Part shown: positions 53,555 to 64,000 of the stretch, piece by piece
Layout of the letters: each line of letters begins with the position of its first letter
How positions within the stretch are numbered: the stretch's first letter is position 1
From: Pseudogymnoascus destructans
Lineage: Eukaryota; Ascomycota; Leotiomycetes; Thelebolales; Thelebolaceae
Direction: 5' to 3'
DNA length: 64,000 nucleotides
Assembly (NCBI RefSeq): GCF_001641265.1
Contig: NW_020167521.1
Span: 1,488,001-1,552,000 of the forward strand
Program-made: the position numbers and the translations under genes
The notes under the pieces: generated by a model
Told to the model about the DNA's origin: nothing
Seen by the model: the letters and a program-made list of their open reading frames with translations, nothing else
The model's database searches: none

Positions 53555-54054
53555 GAGGAAGGCATGGATAGGTCAAAGGGGGGTGCTATAGAACTGCTAG
53601 GAGGGACAGGGTTCAGCGAATGTGGGAGATATTGTACGAAATGAGATGGAGATGTTTGAGGGGTATATAGACGAGGAGTCGAGGGGATATCCCAATGGGC
53701 GCTCAGTATAACATCTTGTAAAATTCGCTTCCATCCTATGTACATTTTTGCTCATCCATCGCTACCAAGTGTGGCTCCAGAACAACGCCGAAATCTGGCT
53801 ATGTAAGGGAAGTAAAGAGTGAATCGACTCGTAAGTCATTAAGGGCGTTGAGCCAAGGTATAGTAACACCATCCCATGCCGACATTAGAAATGGCGTTCT
53901 TGTGTGAACGAGGCCCACATCCAAGCCCATATTTTGCTCATGAAAACTGCAATATCGCCGGCACTGCCCCGGACCTCTTGTCGCGAGCGCAGCAACACTG
54001 TGCCAACCCTAGCTTGGGTGCCATCCTGTTCATTATCGACGTCCACGGCACTTC
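53555..54054. other. Convergent spacer between mL40 and Rho2
   Basis: 500 bases holding both 3' flanks; no gene seen. Confidence 0.55.
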
Positions 54055-55004
54055 TCATAGAATAACGCAGCACCCGTTCGTCTTCTTACCCTCAAACGTG
54101 AGCAGCGCCGCCCGAGTAGCTGCCTCAAACACATCGTCAACCCCCTCACCAGTCAGAGACGAACACTCTAGGTACTTCCTCGCCCCGATTTCATGTGCGA
54201 CATCTGTGGCCAGCCTGGTCCCGACAAAGTTCTGCGATTTCTTCCGCATTTCCTCGATTGCGACGGGGTCTTCTCGAAGATCCTTCTTCAGGCCCACCAG
54301 TATAATCGGGACACCAGGGCATCGCTCATTTGCCTCTTCAACCCACTGATAGCACTGTCAGCCTTTCTCGTCCGGAGGCGGAAATATACCGGAAATATAG
54401 CTGCTTACCTTGTGCTTCACGTTATCAAGAGAATCTGGGGTGTCGATTGCAAAGCCTATCAGGATAACATGTGCCTTGGAATATGCAAGGGGTCGAAGCC
54501 GCTCGTAGTCTTCCTGTCCTGCAGTATCCCACAATGCTAATTGTACCGACTTCCCATCCACTCTGCAGTCTGTCACGTAGTTCTCAAACACCGTGGGAAC
54601 CTGTATATCTGATATCAGTATGAATTCGAACAACCCGAGTAGTTGTTTATGTCGTTCGATGGTGGTGGTAGCTCACATAATGCTAGAGAATGCCATTAGT
54701 AACTGTCCAGGTGTGTTGCTCAGTTTCAGGTCTGCTTACTGTGGGAAAGTACCCCAATGTGAAGACGCTTAACAGACTTGTCTTTCCACATGCACCATCG
54801 CCTATAATAACCAGCTTCCTAGAGCCACGCTGTCAGCAAATGTCGGACCCAGAATGCCCGGCTGTGTTCTGGTGAGCCCACAAGGTGGGGGGTTGATAGA
54901 GTCGACGGGAGCAGTGGTTTTGCTGGTGGTAACTACATGGAAGAAAATTGTAGATGATGTGCTCACCTACGCATCACATTCTGAACTTGTGGGTGCTCTT
55001 CCAT
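54055..55004 (-). CDS. rho2: Rho-family small GTPase, Rho2 type, with a 6-nt microexon
   Basis: Exons on the minus strand are 55004-54967, 54818-54740, 54682-54677 (six bases, cattat), 54600-54409 and 54345-54055. Introns are 148, 57, 76 and 63 nt, giving 201 residues. The P-loop GDGACGKT is at 19-26. Switch I is FPTHYVPTVFENY, where His40-Tyr41 come from the microexon. Switch II is WDTAGQEDYERLRP. The guanine-specificity motif is LKKD and the SAL-like motif is ECSSL. The C-terminus is CCVIL, a CaaX box with a final Leu, predicting geranylgeranylation. TDCRVDGKSVQLALWDTAGQ identifies the Rho2 subgroup, which regulates alpha-glucan/cell-wall synthesis and the cell-integrity MAPK pathway. It is divergent from NST1. 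Confidence 0.94.
54677..54682 (-). other. rho2: Six-nucleotide microexon of rho2
   Basis: cattat is flanked by ctctag on its 5' side and gtgagc on its 3' side (minus strand). Skipping it would keep the frame but delete His-Tyr from switch I; retaining either intron breaks the protein. Confidence 0.85.
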
Positions 55005-56789
55005 CGTGCCGGAGTTAACTTCTCCCGTTGGAGAGGAATAAGCTGGCTATGCTCCTCTTTCAATTCCCGGGCCTGTATGGAAATACAGATTGGTTATGCT
55101 GGTTGGTTGTTTGAAGATGGTCGTGGTTTGCACTTGTAGGGTGGTGGAAGTAAAAGTTCACCAGCAGGGAGACTTGTCGATAGTGTCGGATGATGTTGTC
55201 GGTTGCCAGTCGTATGGGGTGATCAGCCTCGCCGGAGCAAAAGAAATATACGGCTAGAAGGAATTAAACGCAATTAATAACCTAAATACTTGTGAAAAAT
55301 GGCAACTTGAAAAATGTTGCTAGGACGGGAACCGTACTCCGTTGTTTCTGTGCTTGTATAGTAAGCTGAGATGTGCAACTCTAATCGCTCGAAGCGCCCC
55401 GATACAGATTGGGTTGACCACCGTTGACGCGCGGGTCGCTCCAACCCCCATCTTACCAAAAGTGGTTAGTCGGCTGAACCACAACGCCAAACACCCTACT
55501 TACAGGTACCTACGTATCTTACAGCCGCCACGTTCCACAGCGTGGCTGACGGTAGCTGATAGTGGCTGAGTATGATTTCGAGCCTCTCAACACTTATCTC
55601 GTAGTTTTTGTGAGAGCCAGTTCTGTAACATTCATTTTGGCATTATTACAGTCAAATCTCACTCTGAGTTTTGGAATGGTACCATCATAGCGTTAGTGTA
55701 GATTTTGATATCTAACGCCCTGAGTTTCCCTTCTGCGGCCGCCTAGGCGCCATATCTGGGTCCAGGGGTTTGCCGTTCACTAAATTACGGCCTGAAAAGT
55801 GTGTGCACGGGCCAGTTAGGGATTTCAACAACGACGGCTAGGCTAAACTGATCCTGATATATACTGGAATCTCATTGAGAATTCAAACTAGATAAATTGA
55901 GAGAGAATTTTTTACTCTGTGAAGGGCTACTTTAATACGATGATATTGGATCAGATTACGTAAATATTACTAGAAGCAGGCACATAGAGTGAAAAAAGGA
56001 ATATAGGCGCTTCGTTGTCGAGAGACTAAGATTTGACGAGAATCAGCACCATTTAAATAATATAGAGAACTTGAAACCTATTTATACGTGTTTATAGAGA
56101 CTTAGATGCTCCGAGATAATGTTTCATTAGCGTTGGCAGAGAGGTTTCTATTCCAGTCCAGATATGATAAAGCTACCACGTGTCAATGTCGCCAACAAAG
56201 GCGCTGTCTGATGCGTCACAGGAAATTTGTCTCTTAATTAAGAATTAGATATAATGGGCTTTATTACCTTTTCGAATAATTATATTTGTTTTTGTAGTTT
56301 ATTATAAATGCTTCCTTTTATTTCCTTGCCGTTGTCAACAAGGAGACGAGGCTAGCCACTTGTGGCTTGACGTTGCTTTATGCCTGAGGCACAAAGCCAT
56401 CTTTGACCTTCAAATCCATACCAATGCCAGTCACGATCTCCAGGACCTGCATTTCCCCACCGTTTCTGGGCAAGCCGGACAGAGCTCCGTACTCTTTCAA
56501 ACATTTGCCTGCCGCCTTATCACAACCTCCCAGACACACCGCGGCATATCTCGACTTTCGTTGATTCTCTGGAGAAGCTGGTCTTGCCGACTTGGAGGGG
56601 CAAGTCGCGGGTTGCCACCTACTCATCCATATCGCAGGTACGTCCGACGGAACCAATACTAGTTTAGTCTTTGGCAGCAATTCCCAAACATCCAGGCCGA
56701 GCATCTAGTTACTGACATCGTCACGCGCCAGCCAACAGACGTGAGCACCCCCTTCCGTTGGTTGTTTCCAAGCTCCTTGGGGACGCGGA
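55005..56789. promoter_or_regulatory. Long divergent region between Rho2 and NST1
   Basis: 1.8 kb, notably AT-rich at about 55850-56340. No gene or transposon end could be supported. A tacagtcaaatctcactct-like segment near 55649 recalls Tc1-type ends, but no partner end was found. Confidence 0.5.
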
Positions 56790-59700
56790 ATGCGAACGAA
56801 CTCAAAACAGCAACCTGCTCAATCGCCTGGCATAGACGCAGTAACCACGACTTCGAAATATACAAACAAGGATGATTCCAAGTTCATAACCATACCAAAA
56901 TTCTCCAACTCAACCGATTCGTCTGAGACATCCCCAAACATGGCGCAAGCCACAGCGAAGGCAAACGCAGAAGCAATAAACCCATCGCCCGCAGACCAGG
57001 CTAGTGCGCCAACTGTAAATAAGAAGAAACAGAAACGAAGGCAAAAACTAGCAGAACAGGCCGCAAAAATAGCAGCAGAAGCAGAGGCTTTAAGTCGAGC
57101 GGGCGATGCTCAATCAAGGCCCAGCCCCGGATACCAGGGAGACCAGGCATTCGAAAATACGACAAGCGACCGGGTATACTATAGCGATGACGAGGGAGAT
57201 GGATACTCCGGGTCATATGAGCACAGCGTGTCTCCGCCGCATAGTTTATCTCCACCGCCTACAAATATGACTGCCAAGCCGGGGAAGAGGAAGGGAAAAG
57301 GCAAAAGTGCTCAGTCCGACCAGACCGCCCTGGCAACAGCGGCCGCACCCTCTCAAGCAGTTGGCATGTCGAAGGAAAAGATTTGGAACACATCTTCGCA
57401 AGAAGAACGTGAAAGGATCAAGGTCTTTTGGCTTTCTCTTGGAGAGGAAGAGCGCAGGTCCCTCGTCAAAGTGGAGAAAGATGCCGTGCTTAAAAAGATG
57501 AAGGAGCAGCAGAAGCATTCGTGTAGTTGCACAGTATGCGGGCGTAAACGCATAGCTATTGAAGAAGAGCTGGAAGTTCTGTATGACGCATACTATGAGG
57601 AATTGGAACAATACGCGAATAACCAGCACGGGGACCGACCACCGCCAATGATGCCTGGATCACAGCGCTTTGGCGCTCTAAGTGGCCTTCAACCACCAAA
57701 TCGATTACCCCCGGCTTTTAATGGTCGACAGCCTTCTCGTGGCCGAATAGTAGAGCAATTTGGAGACGATGAAGAAGATGATGAAGGAGACGAGGAATAC
57801 AGTGAGGATGAAGCAGAGGAAGAAGATTATATTAGCGACGAGGACCCTCCGGAAGAGATTGCAAGGAGCCACGCAACCGATTTCTTCAACTTTGGGCAGA
57901 GTCTCACGGTGCAAGGTAACTATATATATATGCGTGAACTACTCTCCATTATGCTAATGCGATTTCTAGGTGGTATACTCACAGTTGCAGATGATCTTCT
58001 GAAAAACGACGGCAAGAAATTCATTGAGATGATGGAACAGTTAGCTGAGCGGAGGATGGCGCGAGAGGAAGATGCTAAAGAACATTATACCCCGAACGGT
58101 TACCCGCATCCGAATGGGATGCAAACTCATACACAACACTCACATCATAACCACCCACCGGCCCCTGAGGAAGATGAGGATTATGATGACGAGGAGGAGG
58201 AGGATGAGTATGATAGCCAGGATGGGGAGTACGACGAAGAGGAAATGGTACCCTCTCACACCGATGATGCTTTGAATTCGGCTAATCCAGCCCAGGATGC
58301 CATGACGGAAGAACAACGTATGGAGGAAGGGCGGAGGATGTTCCAAATATTTGCGGCTAGAATGTTCGAGCAGCGGGTACTCACAGCTTATAAAGAGAAG
58401 GTTGCCGCCGAACGCCAAGAAAAGCTTCTACAGGAGCTCGATGAGGAAGACATGGCCATTATGCAGAAGAAGGCAAAGAAAGCTAAGGAGGCCCAGAAGA
58501 AAAAGGAGAAAGCTGCGCAAAAGAAGCTGGTCCTTGCCGAGGAGAAAGCCAGACGAGATGCCGAGAAAGCTGCCGAAGAAGCTGCACGACTAGCCGAGGA
58601 AGCTGCGAAGGCTGAGGAAGCTCGGCTGAGAGCTGAGGAGAAACGTAGGAAACGTGAAGCTCAGAAGAAGGCCGAAGACGAAGAGCGGTTAAGAAAGGAA
58701 GCAGAGAAACAACGCCGGGTTCAAGAGCAGCGAGAACGGCAGGCTGAGCAAGAACGCAAGGCACGAGAAACCAAGGAGCGCGAGAAAAAGGAGAAGGAAG
58801 GGCTAAGGCAAAAAGAGAAAGAGGCCAAGGAAGCCAAGGAGAAGGAGCTACGAGAGAAGAAGGAGAAGCAAGAGAAAGAAAGGAAAGAAGCTGAATTGAA
58901 GGCCAAGGCAGATAAGGAGGCGGGCGACAACCGTAAGCGCGAAGAGGCCGCCCAACAGCAAAATAAACGCCAACAGCAGCCTATTTCCATTCCCACCCCT
59001 GGAGGACACCAATCATGGCAGACGCCAAGCAACCCCCATATTCCTGTTGTTACGCCTGCAATTCCTAAAGGTCCAACGCCTAACCGTCCAGTGAACCTAC
59101 CTCAAAGAGAACCGGCAGTGCCAATACCCCATACGCCACGGTTTGGTTCCTCAGGGAGTCAGAGCACTTCTCCGAATTCTTCAACTCCTTTACGGAACAG
59201 CCCAGGCCCCCAGGTTCTTCCTAGTAGGACTCCATCTCAGCCATTCCTACATCACCCTCAAGCAAATGCACCAATGCATTCTACTCTAAAGGGACCTCAA
59301 TTGGGGTTTGGGCCTCCGCCATTTCCAGGAATGCAACCACCTATGGGTATGAATGGATTCCAACCCGGTTTGCCCCAAATGGCTCCAGGGTTTGGTGGTA
59401 GGATGCATCAAGAACCGATGTTTCCACACCAGTCATTTGGAAACCAATTTCGTCCAATGTCTGGTCACAATGCCGGGCCTATGTACCCTGGAATGAGCAA
59501 CATGCCTATGCCACAAGGCAGGGGATTACCTGGCCCACACGCTCCTCCGCCGGGATTCATGTCACAGATGTCGAACGGAATGGGGCCTCTATCGCAACCA
59601 TTTGGCGGCCACAAAGAACCTGGGCCATCCCAGCTGCACAGCAGACAAAAGTCAGGGTCGTTTGACAAACCGTTGTCAGATTCTAATGCACCACCCGCTG

Positions 59701-60467
59701 CGGGCCAACCTATTGCGCGACCTGCCCCTATTGGTCGCCCTGGAAGCGTGGTTCAAGGCCAGCGTTCTGACGCCGATATCGATGACCTAGCAGGCCACCT
59801 TGGAAGCAGTGCATTACTAGATGACTCGGATGAGCCAATCGCTATTAATACTCGACGTTCCAGTGCAGCGCCTGGTAGTCTTAGTCGACAGGGTGGGTTT
59901 GGACAGCCATATAGCATGGACCCGTCAGCATTTTCAAGCCCAGGGTCATATGGTACCTGGGGTGGACCTCCCAATCCATTTGGTTCGGGATCTCTACCTG
60001 GTCCGGGCTTCATGGGTGGCTGGGGTAACTCGGCACCAAGTGGGTTTGGTAACGTCAGCGGACTACCGGCAAGGCCGTCACAACCTCGGTCTGTTGCCGT
60101 ACGACTGATGCTCTGCAGAGCATGTAAGCTACTCGAAGGCTCTACACCCGACGGCTTCTTTCCTATCAATGCTGTTCGCGAGCAAATCAACCGCATCAAC
60201 ACAACTCGCGATGACATTGTATTCGACAAAGAGCTACTAGATCTGTGCGAGACAGAAGGCAACCCAAATAATGGCGGTGGATTCTTCGATGTACGGAACA
60301 AGCGAGATGGCCGCGTCTTGATTCGGCACGAACCCGACTCAGGGGGTGGCTCTCTTCGGCCTGTCGGTGCACCTGGTGATATAGGCAGCCCGATTGCCAC
60401 CAGCGCTAACGCAACGCCCTCGAATCGATTCTCGTCCGGGATGTCAGGGCCAGGCTCGGGGTTCTAA
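56790..60467 (+). CDS. nst1: NST1-like stress response protein
   Basis: Exons 56790-57915 and 57970-60467 give 1207 residues. The 54-nt intron (gtaact...tctag) has no stop and is a multiple of three, so the unspliced frame also stays open. Splicing restores the family motif SLTVQGGILTVADDLLKNDG. Layout: basic KKKQKRRQKLAEQAAKI near 70-90, acidic stretches at about 325-355 and in the 430s-470s, a long charged coiled coil (about 535-720, K/E/A/R-rich) and a Pro/Gln/Met/Gly-rich C-terminus. A folded end follows (RLMLCRACKLLEGSTPDGFF, then INAVREQINRI). Yeast Nst1 is a negative regulator of salt tolerance and a P-body component. An in-frame ATG at 56940 is an alternative start. Confidence 0.92.
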   Translation: MRTNSKQQPAQSPGIDAVTTTSKYTNKDDSKFITIPKFSNSTDSSETSPNMAQATAKANAEAINPSPADQASAPTVNKKKQKRRQKLAEQAAKIAAEAEALSRAGDAQSRPSPGYQGDQAFENTTSDRVYYSDDEGDGYSGSYEHSVSPPHSLSPPPTNMTAKPGKRKGKGKSAQSDQTALATAAAPSQAVGMSKEKIWNTSSQEERERIKVFWLSLGEEERRSLVKVEKDAVLKKMKEQQKHSCSCTVCGRKRIAIEEELEVLYDAYYEELEQYANNQHGDRPPPMMPGSQRFGALSGLQPPNRLPPAFNGRQPSRGRIVEQFGDDEEDDEGDEEYSEDEAEEEDYISDEDPPEEIARSHATDFFNFGQSLTVQGNYIYMRELLSIMLMRFLGGILTVADDLLKNDGKKFIEMMEQLAERRMAREEDAKEHYTPNGYPHPNGMQTHTQHSHHNHPPAPEEDEDYDDEEEEDEYDSQDGEYDEEEMVPSHTDDALNSANPAQDAMTEEQRMEEGRRMFQIFAARMFEQRVLTAYKEKVAAERQEKLLQELDEEDMAIMQKKAKKAKEAQKKKEKAAQKKLVLAEEKARRDAEKAAEEAARLAEEAAKAEEARLRAEEKRRKREAQKKAEDEERLRKEAEKQRRVQEQRERQAEQERKARETKEREKKEKEGLRQKEKEAKEAKEKELREKKEKQEKERKEAELKAKADKEAGDNRKREEAAQQQNKRQQQPISIPTPGGHQSWQTPSNPHIPVVTPAIPKGPTPNRPVNLPQREPAVPIPHTPRFGSSGSQSTSPNSSTPLRNSPGPQVLPSRTPSQPFLHHPQANAPMHSTLKGPQLGFGPPPFPGMQPPMGMNGFQPGLPQMAPGFGGRMHQEPMFPHQSFGNQFRPMSGHNAGPMYPGMSNMPMPQGRGLPGPHAPPPGFMSQMSNGMGPLSQPFGGHKEPGPSQLHSRQKSGSFDKPLSDSNAPPAAGQPIARPAPIGRPGSVVQGQRSDADIDDLAGHLGSSALLDDSDEPIAINTRRSSAAPGSLSRQGGFGQPYSMDPSAFSSPGSYGTWGGPPNPFGSGSLPGPGFMGGWGNSAPSGFGNVSGLPARPSQPRSVAVRLMLCRACKLLEGSTPDGFFPINAVREQINRINTTRDDIVFDKELLDLCETEGNPNNGGGFFDVRNKRDGRVLIRHEPDSGGGSLRPVGAPGDIGSPIATSANATPSNRFSSGMSGPGSGF

Positions 60468-60948
60468 TATCCTTACCTGTACGGCAACTTTGATTTTGCG
60501 TTCTCTCTCATTTTGTGTGCATTGCAAGACAAGCAGGGGCTACGGCTATTTCTGCACTTGCTACCTTTGGTGTTAACTCTTACCTCCACGCTGCGGATGC
60601 GGCTGTTGTATCTGTTTAGCGAGGCTGATATATTGGAACTAGGACTTGCTAATGAATGAATGCGAGCTGATCCGCACATTTAAGCTACTCACATGCCGTC
60701 TTCATTCATGATTGTGACTCCTTTGATTATATGAAAGGCCTAGAGACTTGTACTATTTACATTCGCCCATATTCTCTTAGCAGGTGATGTCTGTTGTATT
60801 CTGTATAAAATCCTTCTAGGGCCTGAGATATTATAATTGAGGCGCATGTATGCCCATAGGTTTGCCACTTCTGAATCCAACCCTATAACTCCCTAGAAAT
60901 GACCCCAAACTCCCATTAATGCAATCATCATGCAAATCGCCGCTACCG
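60468..60948. other. Convergent spacer between NST1 and the RING-CH gene
   Basis: 481 bases, both 3' flanks; no gene seen. Confidence 0.55.
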
Positions 60949-62644
60949 CTATCTCGCAGCTTGCCTCTTCCCATTATTGCCATTATTCCCATTCCTACTC
61001 CTATCATAATCCAGAACCTTCCTCTTCCCCTGATGCTTCGCCTTGCGCCACTTACAGTACAGCGTCAGTGCATCTTTAAGCACCACAAACAAGCATCCCC
61101 CCACGATGCTCCTGCCCCACTTCTCCTGCAGCAACCCCGTCGCTTGCTGCTGCTGTAAGCTAAATTTCTTCACCGGCTTCATGACCCAGGTTGACGGTGC
61201 AGTGCGGAAAATCAAGTCGCCCATGAGCGAAGAGACGGCTGGGAAGAAGAGCGCACCGATCATAGAGCGTGCGACTTGCGCCGTGGATATGTTCTGTCTA
61301 AACTCCCAGGGCTCGTTACCTGCTGCTGGGACCCCATTAGGCGGCGCAGGTTGACCTGCCAGTGGTGGTGGCGGTTGCCCTTCCTGTGGAGCTCCAGCCT
61401 GTTGCGGTTCTCCTTGTGGTTCCTCAGCCTGTGGTTGGTTGTGCAGAGGTATTTCTATATTCTGCGGCTGCCCTTCAGGAGCATCCAGGTTGAGGTTTAT
61501 ATGTGGTGGCGGGACGTCTTGTGGGTTTAGTGCGCCATGCCCCTCTTCAACATTGATGATTTCCACTTCGAAATCTAGAATGTTGCCCTCGTTCGCGCGG
61601 GCGTGCTGTCCATGAGCGACGTCTTCGGCGGTCTCGCCTTCGCGCGGTCTACGCTGAACAGCGAGGTTCCAGCCGTTCTCAAGGTCCGCAAAAAGGGAGG
61701 AGTAAAGCTCGTTATAGGCAGAGCGTATGTATGGGAGGGTGGCGAGGGCGAGGCCGGGGGATGGCGGCCAGTGTGGGATATGGTGGTTTTGAGGGAATAA
61801 AAGGTACTGGTATTTGTTAGATCGTTTTCGACAGCAGCTTGGGAAGATCCATGGATATTAGGTCACTTACCATTATGGGCAGCATCGAGAATGTGCGGTC
61901 CGCGATGTGGGTGCGGGATAGGAGAAGCGCAGGGGCAATTAAAGGTGCAACTCCAAAGACCCAGGTACCACCCGAAGTAGGTACGAACGGATCCGTCATT
62001 CTGAGGACTGTAAAGAACCAGTCTATGACAGCGCCTGGAAGGATCTGTCGGATTAATGACGGAGTCTCCCTTGCTGCGAATAGCATCCGACGCCCCTCCC
62101 CCCCACCGAATACCAGCTCTATAGCGTTGAACCCATACACCATAGACCCAGAATATAGGCATCCAAGCAGCATGCCTGCCCCAGTGGGGAAAAGCAATTG
62201 TTGTCCGATGGCGGAAACAAGGTCCGTAACGGCGACTATAAGCTCGATTGGCCTTTCCACCTTGATTTCAGACTTGCATTGCGGGCATAACACCTTCCTG
62301 CTCAGACTCGTTCCCCCAGATGGCTGTGCCTGGATGTCGGTTATCCATTCTAGCAGGCACTCTTCGTGGGCTTGGAGATTGCAGGGACATGGCGACCGCC
62401 ATTGTGAGTGCTCTGGGGAGTCGTCGCCCTCATCTTGGAGGCAAATCCAACAGTGCCGAGGTTCAGCCCTCTCGGATTCGAAGGGACCACGCGCATCCGT
62501 TTTAGTTTCGTTCTCTTGACTGCTCTCTGGCCGCGAATCTTGTGGGACATCCACTATAACGCCAGAATCTGTTAGATTTGAAGGGTCCTGGATCGGAGAC
62601 TCTGGGGGTGGGCTGCTCATGTTCCTTGCGGGGATCTGGGACAT
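60949..62644 (-). CDS. RING-CH (MARCH-type) membrane E3 ubiquitin ligase
   Basis: Exons 62644-61871 and 61806-60949 (64-nt intron, phase 0, MLPIM|YLLFPQNHH) encode 543 residues. A disordered N-terminus precedes a C4HC3 RINGv finger at C65-C123: CWIC, then CPCNLQAHEECLLEW, then CPQC. Hydrophobic segments follow at about 134-177 (IELIVAVTDLVSAIG... and ...GAGMLLGCLYSGSMVYGF) and 235-255 (WVFGVAPLIAPALLL), with two more near the C-terminus (MIGALFFPAVSSLMGDLIF and SIVGGCLFVVLKDAL). A Pro/Gln-rich linker (about 345-420) separates the two membrane halves. Architecture predicts an ER or endomembrane ligase for membrane-protein turnover. The second exon alone reads as an unrelated Pro-rich protein, so the gene is easily split in two. 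Confidence 0.9.
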
Positions 62645-63052
62645 GGCTGGGCGCGAGTATAGCGATGCTGGTGGTGCTCCAGGGGAGGTGTTCGCATTCG
62701 AATGTAAGATTCGCTATGGCGCCATATACTCTGGAAGTGATAAGACTACTAAACTGACATAAAACATTGTCAAAGAACTTGCCACTGCCGCTAACCTGTA
62801 TTTGGCCTACGGCAGCCTCATATCGACGAGGCTATAACTTTGGTATCAAGCGACGACGCAGAACAGTAAGTTGGCATGTGGGAACAAACCGATGAATATC
62901 AACTGAAACTGCTTTCAAACTGCTTTTATTCCACGCCAAAGAACGCCAAATCTCTTCTATCAGTTTATATGTAAGAAGCATTGCATTAGCCAATAAATGC
63001 TTTTCTCTACTCCAAACCCATATGTATCCAATCCAAGCCCTGTCCCAATAAT
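62645..63052. other. Spacer: RING-CH promoter and IML2 3' flank
   Basis: 408 bases, no gene seen. Confidence 0.55.
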
Positions 63053-64000
63053 TTACACTCTTGGGCGACATCTTTTGATCGTATCTAATCCGGTAGTAAC
63101 CTTCATCCCAATACGAGCGTCCAAAACATATGATGTCTCCCATTTTGCTACCTTGTTTAGCCATTCCTCGCACTCCGCTAGCTTAGCTTTGCTATCCGTG
63201 CCTGGCAGGTCTCTTTCCATCCATGATATCACTGCCATTTCGTAATATGAAGAGGGACAATTCCAGTCGTCGTAGAGGTGGCCCTTGAAGACATTCCTAG
63301 TCAATAGGTTAGAATATGAGCAGTAACAGAACTCTTGTGGGCTTACTTGTCGCGGCTGGTGAGATTCTCTGTAAGCAGCTGCCGCGCTTCGGTGAATTTC
63401 CCAAGATATCTCAGAACAGCCCCATGCATTAACGATTGAAGTCCGACTTCATCCATATTATCCTTGAACTTCTCCGGGTAAGTGGCATTGTCCCATTTCA
63501 AGGTCTGCAGGGAGACTTGCAGCTCTTCTGACCGCATCCTCTTGTAGCCGTTCCACAAATAGATTATTTCCTCCAGGGGGCTGACACCAATGGCGTCCAC
63601 AAGATCGACCTTCCATTCCTTCTCACGTTCTTCCCATTTCTGAACTTTGCGGGCCACGTAAATATCAAATGGTAGTTGCTTCGCCATGAAGCGTTTTTTC
63701 CCGGTTAACGTTGGAGCCTTCCGTAACAGTCCTGTGGCCCTGTCTTTGTGCTTCTTCGCAAGCTCTGGATTAGAAATTCTGTGTTTCCGGTATAGTTCCA
63801 CTTGTGCTGATCCAGCAGCGAAGATATATAAAGGATGGCTCCAGCTGTTCAATGTCGTACATTCGACGAAGCTTTCTGTGCAAAGTTCGAACTCGTGGAG
63901 ACTCATAGAACACAAACTTTTTTCGAACATATTCAATGCCAGAATTTGCTTCGTTTTACTATCTTGGTTGTTGTTGAGAATTTGGATTGCACCCTTTAAA
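63053..64000 (-). CDS. iml2: IML2-family protein (mitochondrial outer membrane / inclusion-body clearance), 3' part
   Basis: The gene runs off the right edge; only its C-terminal part is here. Exons are 64000-63347 (open to the edge) and 63296-63053, joined over a 50-nt intron (SRDK|NVFKG), giving about 299 residues. Recognisable blocks are YIFAAGSAQVELYR, KAPTLTGKKRFMAKQLPFD, ARKVQKWEER, EEIIYLWNGYKRM, RYLGKFTEARQLL, DDWNCPSSYYEMAVISWMER, then CEEWLNKVAKWE and the end DARIGMKVTTGLDTIKR. This is the TPR-like C-terminus of the fungal IML2 family, linked in yeast to lipid-droplet-dependent clearance of protein inclusions. The start codon and N-terminal half lie outside the window. Confidence 0.9.

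Noticed and set aside
55640..56045. Possible Tc1-type element starting at tacagtcaaatctcactct
   Set aside because: The only candidate partner (taagatttgacgag near 56027) matches too poorly to be an inverted end.
56378..56704. 108-codon minus-strand ORF starting MLGLDVWELLPKTK
   Set aside because: It has an ATG and a fair amino-acid composition, but no recognised motif, and it starts only 85 bp from the NST1 ATG. Possible but unsupported.

Overview
This window is nuclear DNA of a filamentous ascomycete (Pezizomycotina). The evidence is many short GT-AG introns (about 49-148 nt), fungal-specific families (NST1, 2EXR, DUF1749 hydrolase, IML2, PAQR/Izh-type receptor), a fungal GH6 cellulase relic and remnants of fungal DNA transposons. 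The family mix would suit a leotiomycete, but that is only an impression. I rebuilt exon structures by hand from splice signals and reading-frame continuity. No search was run, so every family name rests on recognised motifs.

Layout. 0.5-10.2 kb: M28 metallopeptidase, dolichol-phosphate mannosyltransferase, a short-chain dehydrogenase, a degenerate Mutator-like (MULE) element with 50-bp inverted repeats, a PAQR receptor and a PCI-like protein. 11.3-15.4 kb: a dead GH6 cellobiohydrolase, then two different degenerate tandem-repeat blocks. 15.5-17.3 kb: a Ran1/Ksp1-like protein kinase. 17.3-22.4 kb: a gene-free accessory stretch with at least seven tandem-repeat families, a perfect 18-bp hairpin, a 115-bp foldback (MITE-like) element and a polypyrimidine tract. 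22.4-37.2 kb: 2EXR protein, galactokinase, acetolactate synthase, a conserved TPR-like unknown, a Vps9-type Rab5 GEF and an asparagine-synthetase-domain protein. 38.0-41.7 kb: a sugar-transporter pseudogene beside a degenerate pogo/Tc1-like element. 41.9-64 kb: a dense housekeeping block with family-X DNA polymerase, GNAT acetyltransferase, an acidic unknown protein, a TRAPPC12-like protein with a homopolymer frameshift, DUF1749 hydrolase, mitochondrial ribosomal protein mL40, a Rho2 GTPase with a 6-nt microexon, NST1, a RING-CH membrane ligase and the 3' part of IML2.

How the genes relate. Most are unlinked housekeeping genes, often in divergent pairs sharing short promoters (PAQR/PCI, GAL1/ILV2, Vps9/ASNSD1, GNAT/46136, DUF1749/mL40, Rho2/NST1). 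Two carbon-acquisition genes, the cellobiohydrolase and the sugar transporter, are both broken while galactokinase is intact. This hints at relaxed selection on plant-polysaccharide use. No CRISPR, rRNA, convincing tRNA or biosynthetic gene cluster was seen. The most unusual items are the minisatellite/foldback island at 17.5-20.4 kb, the Rho2 microexon, the stop-free intron of NST1 and the three transposon-derived elements with recognisable ends.
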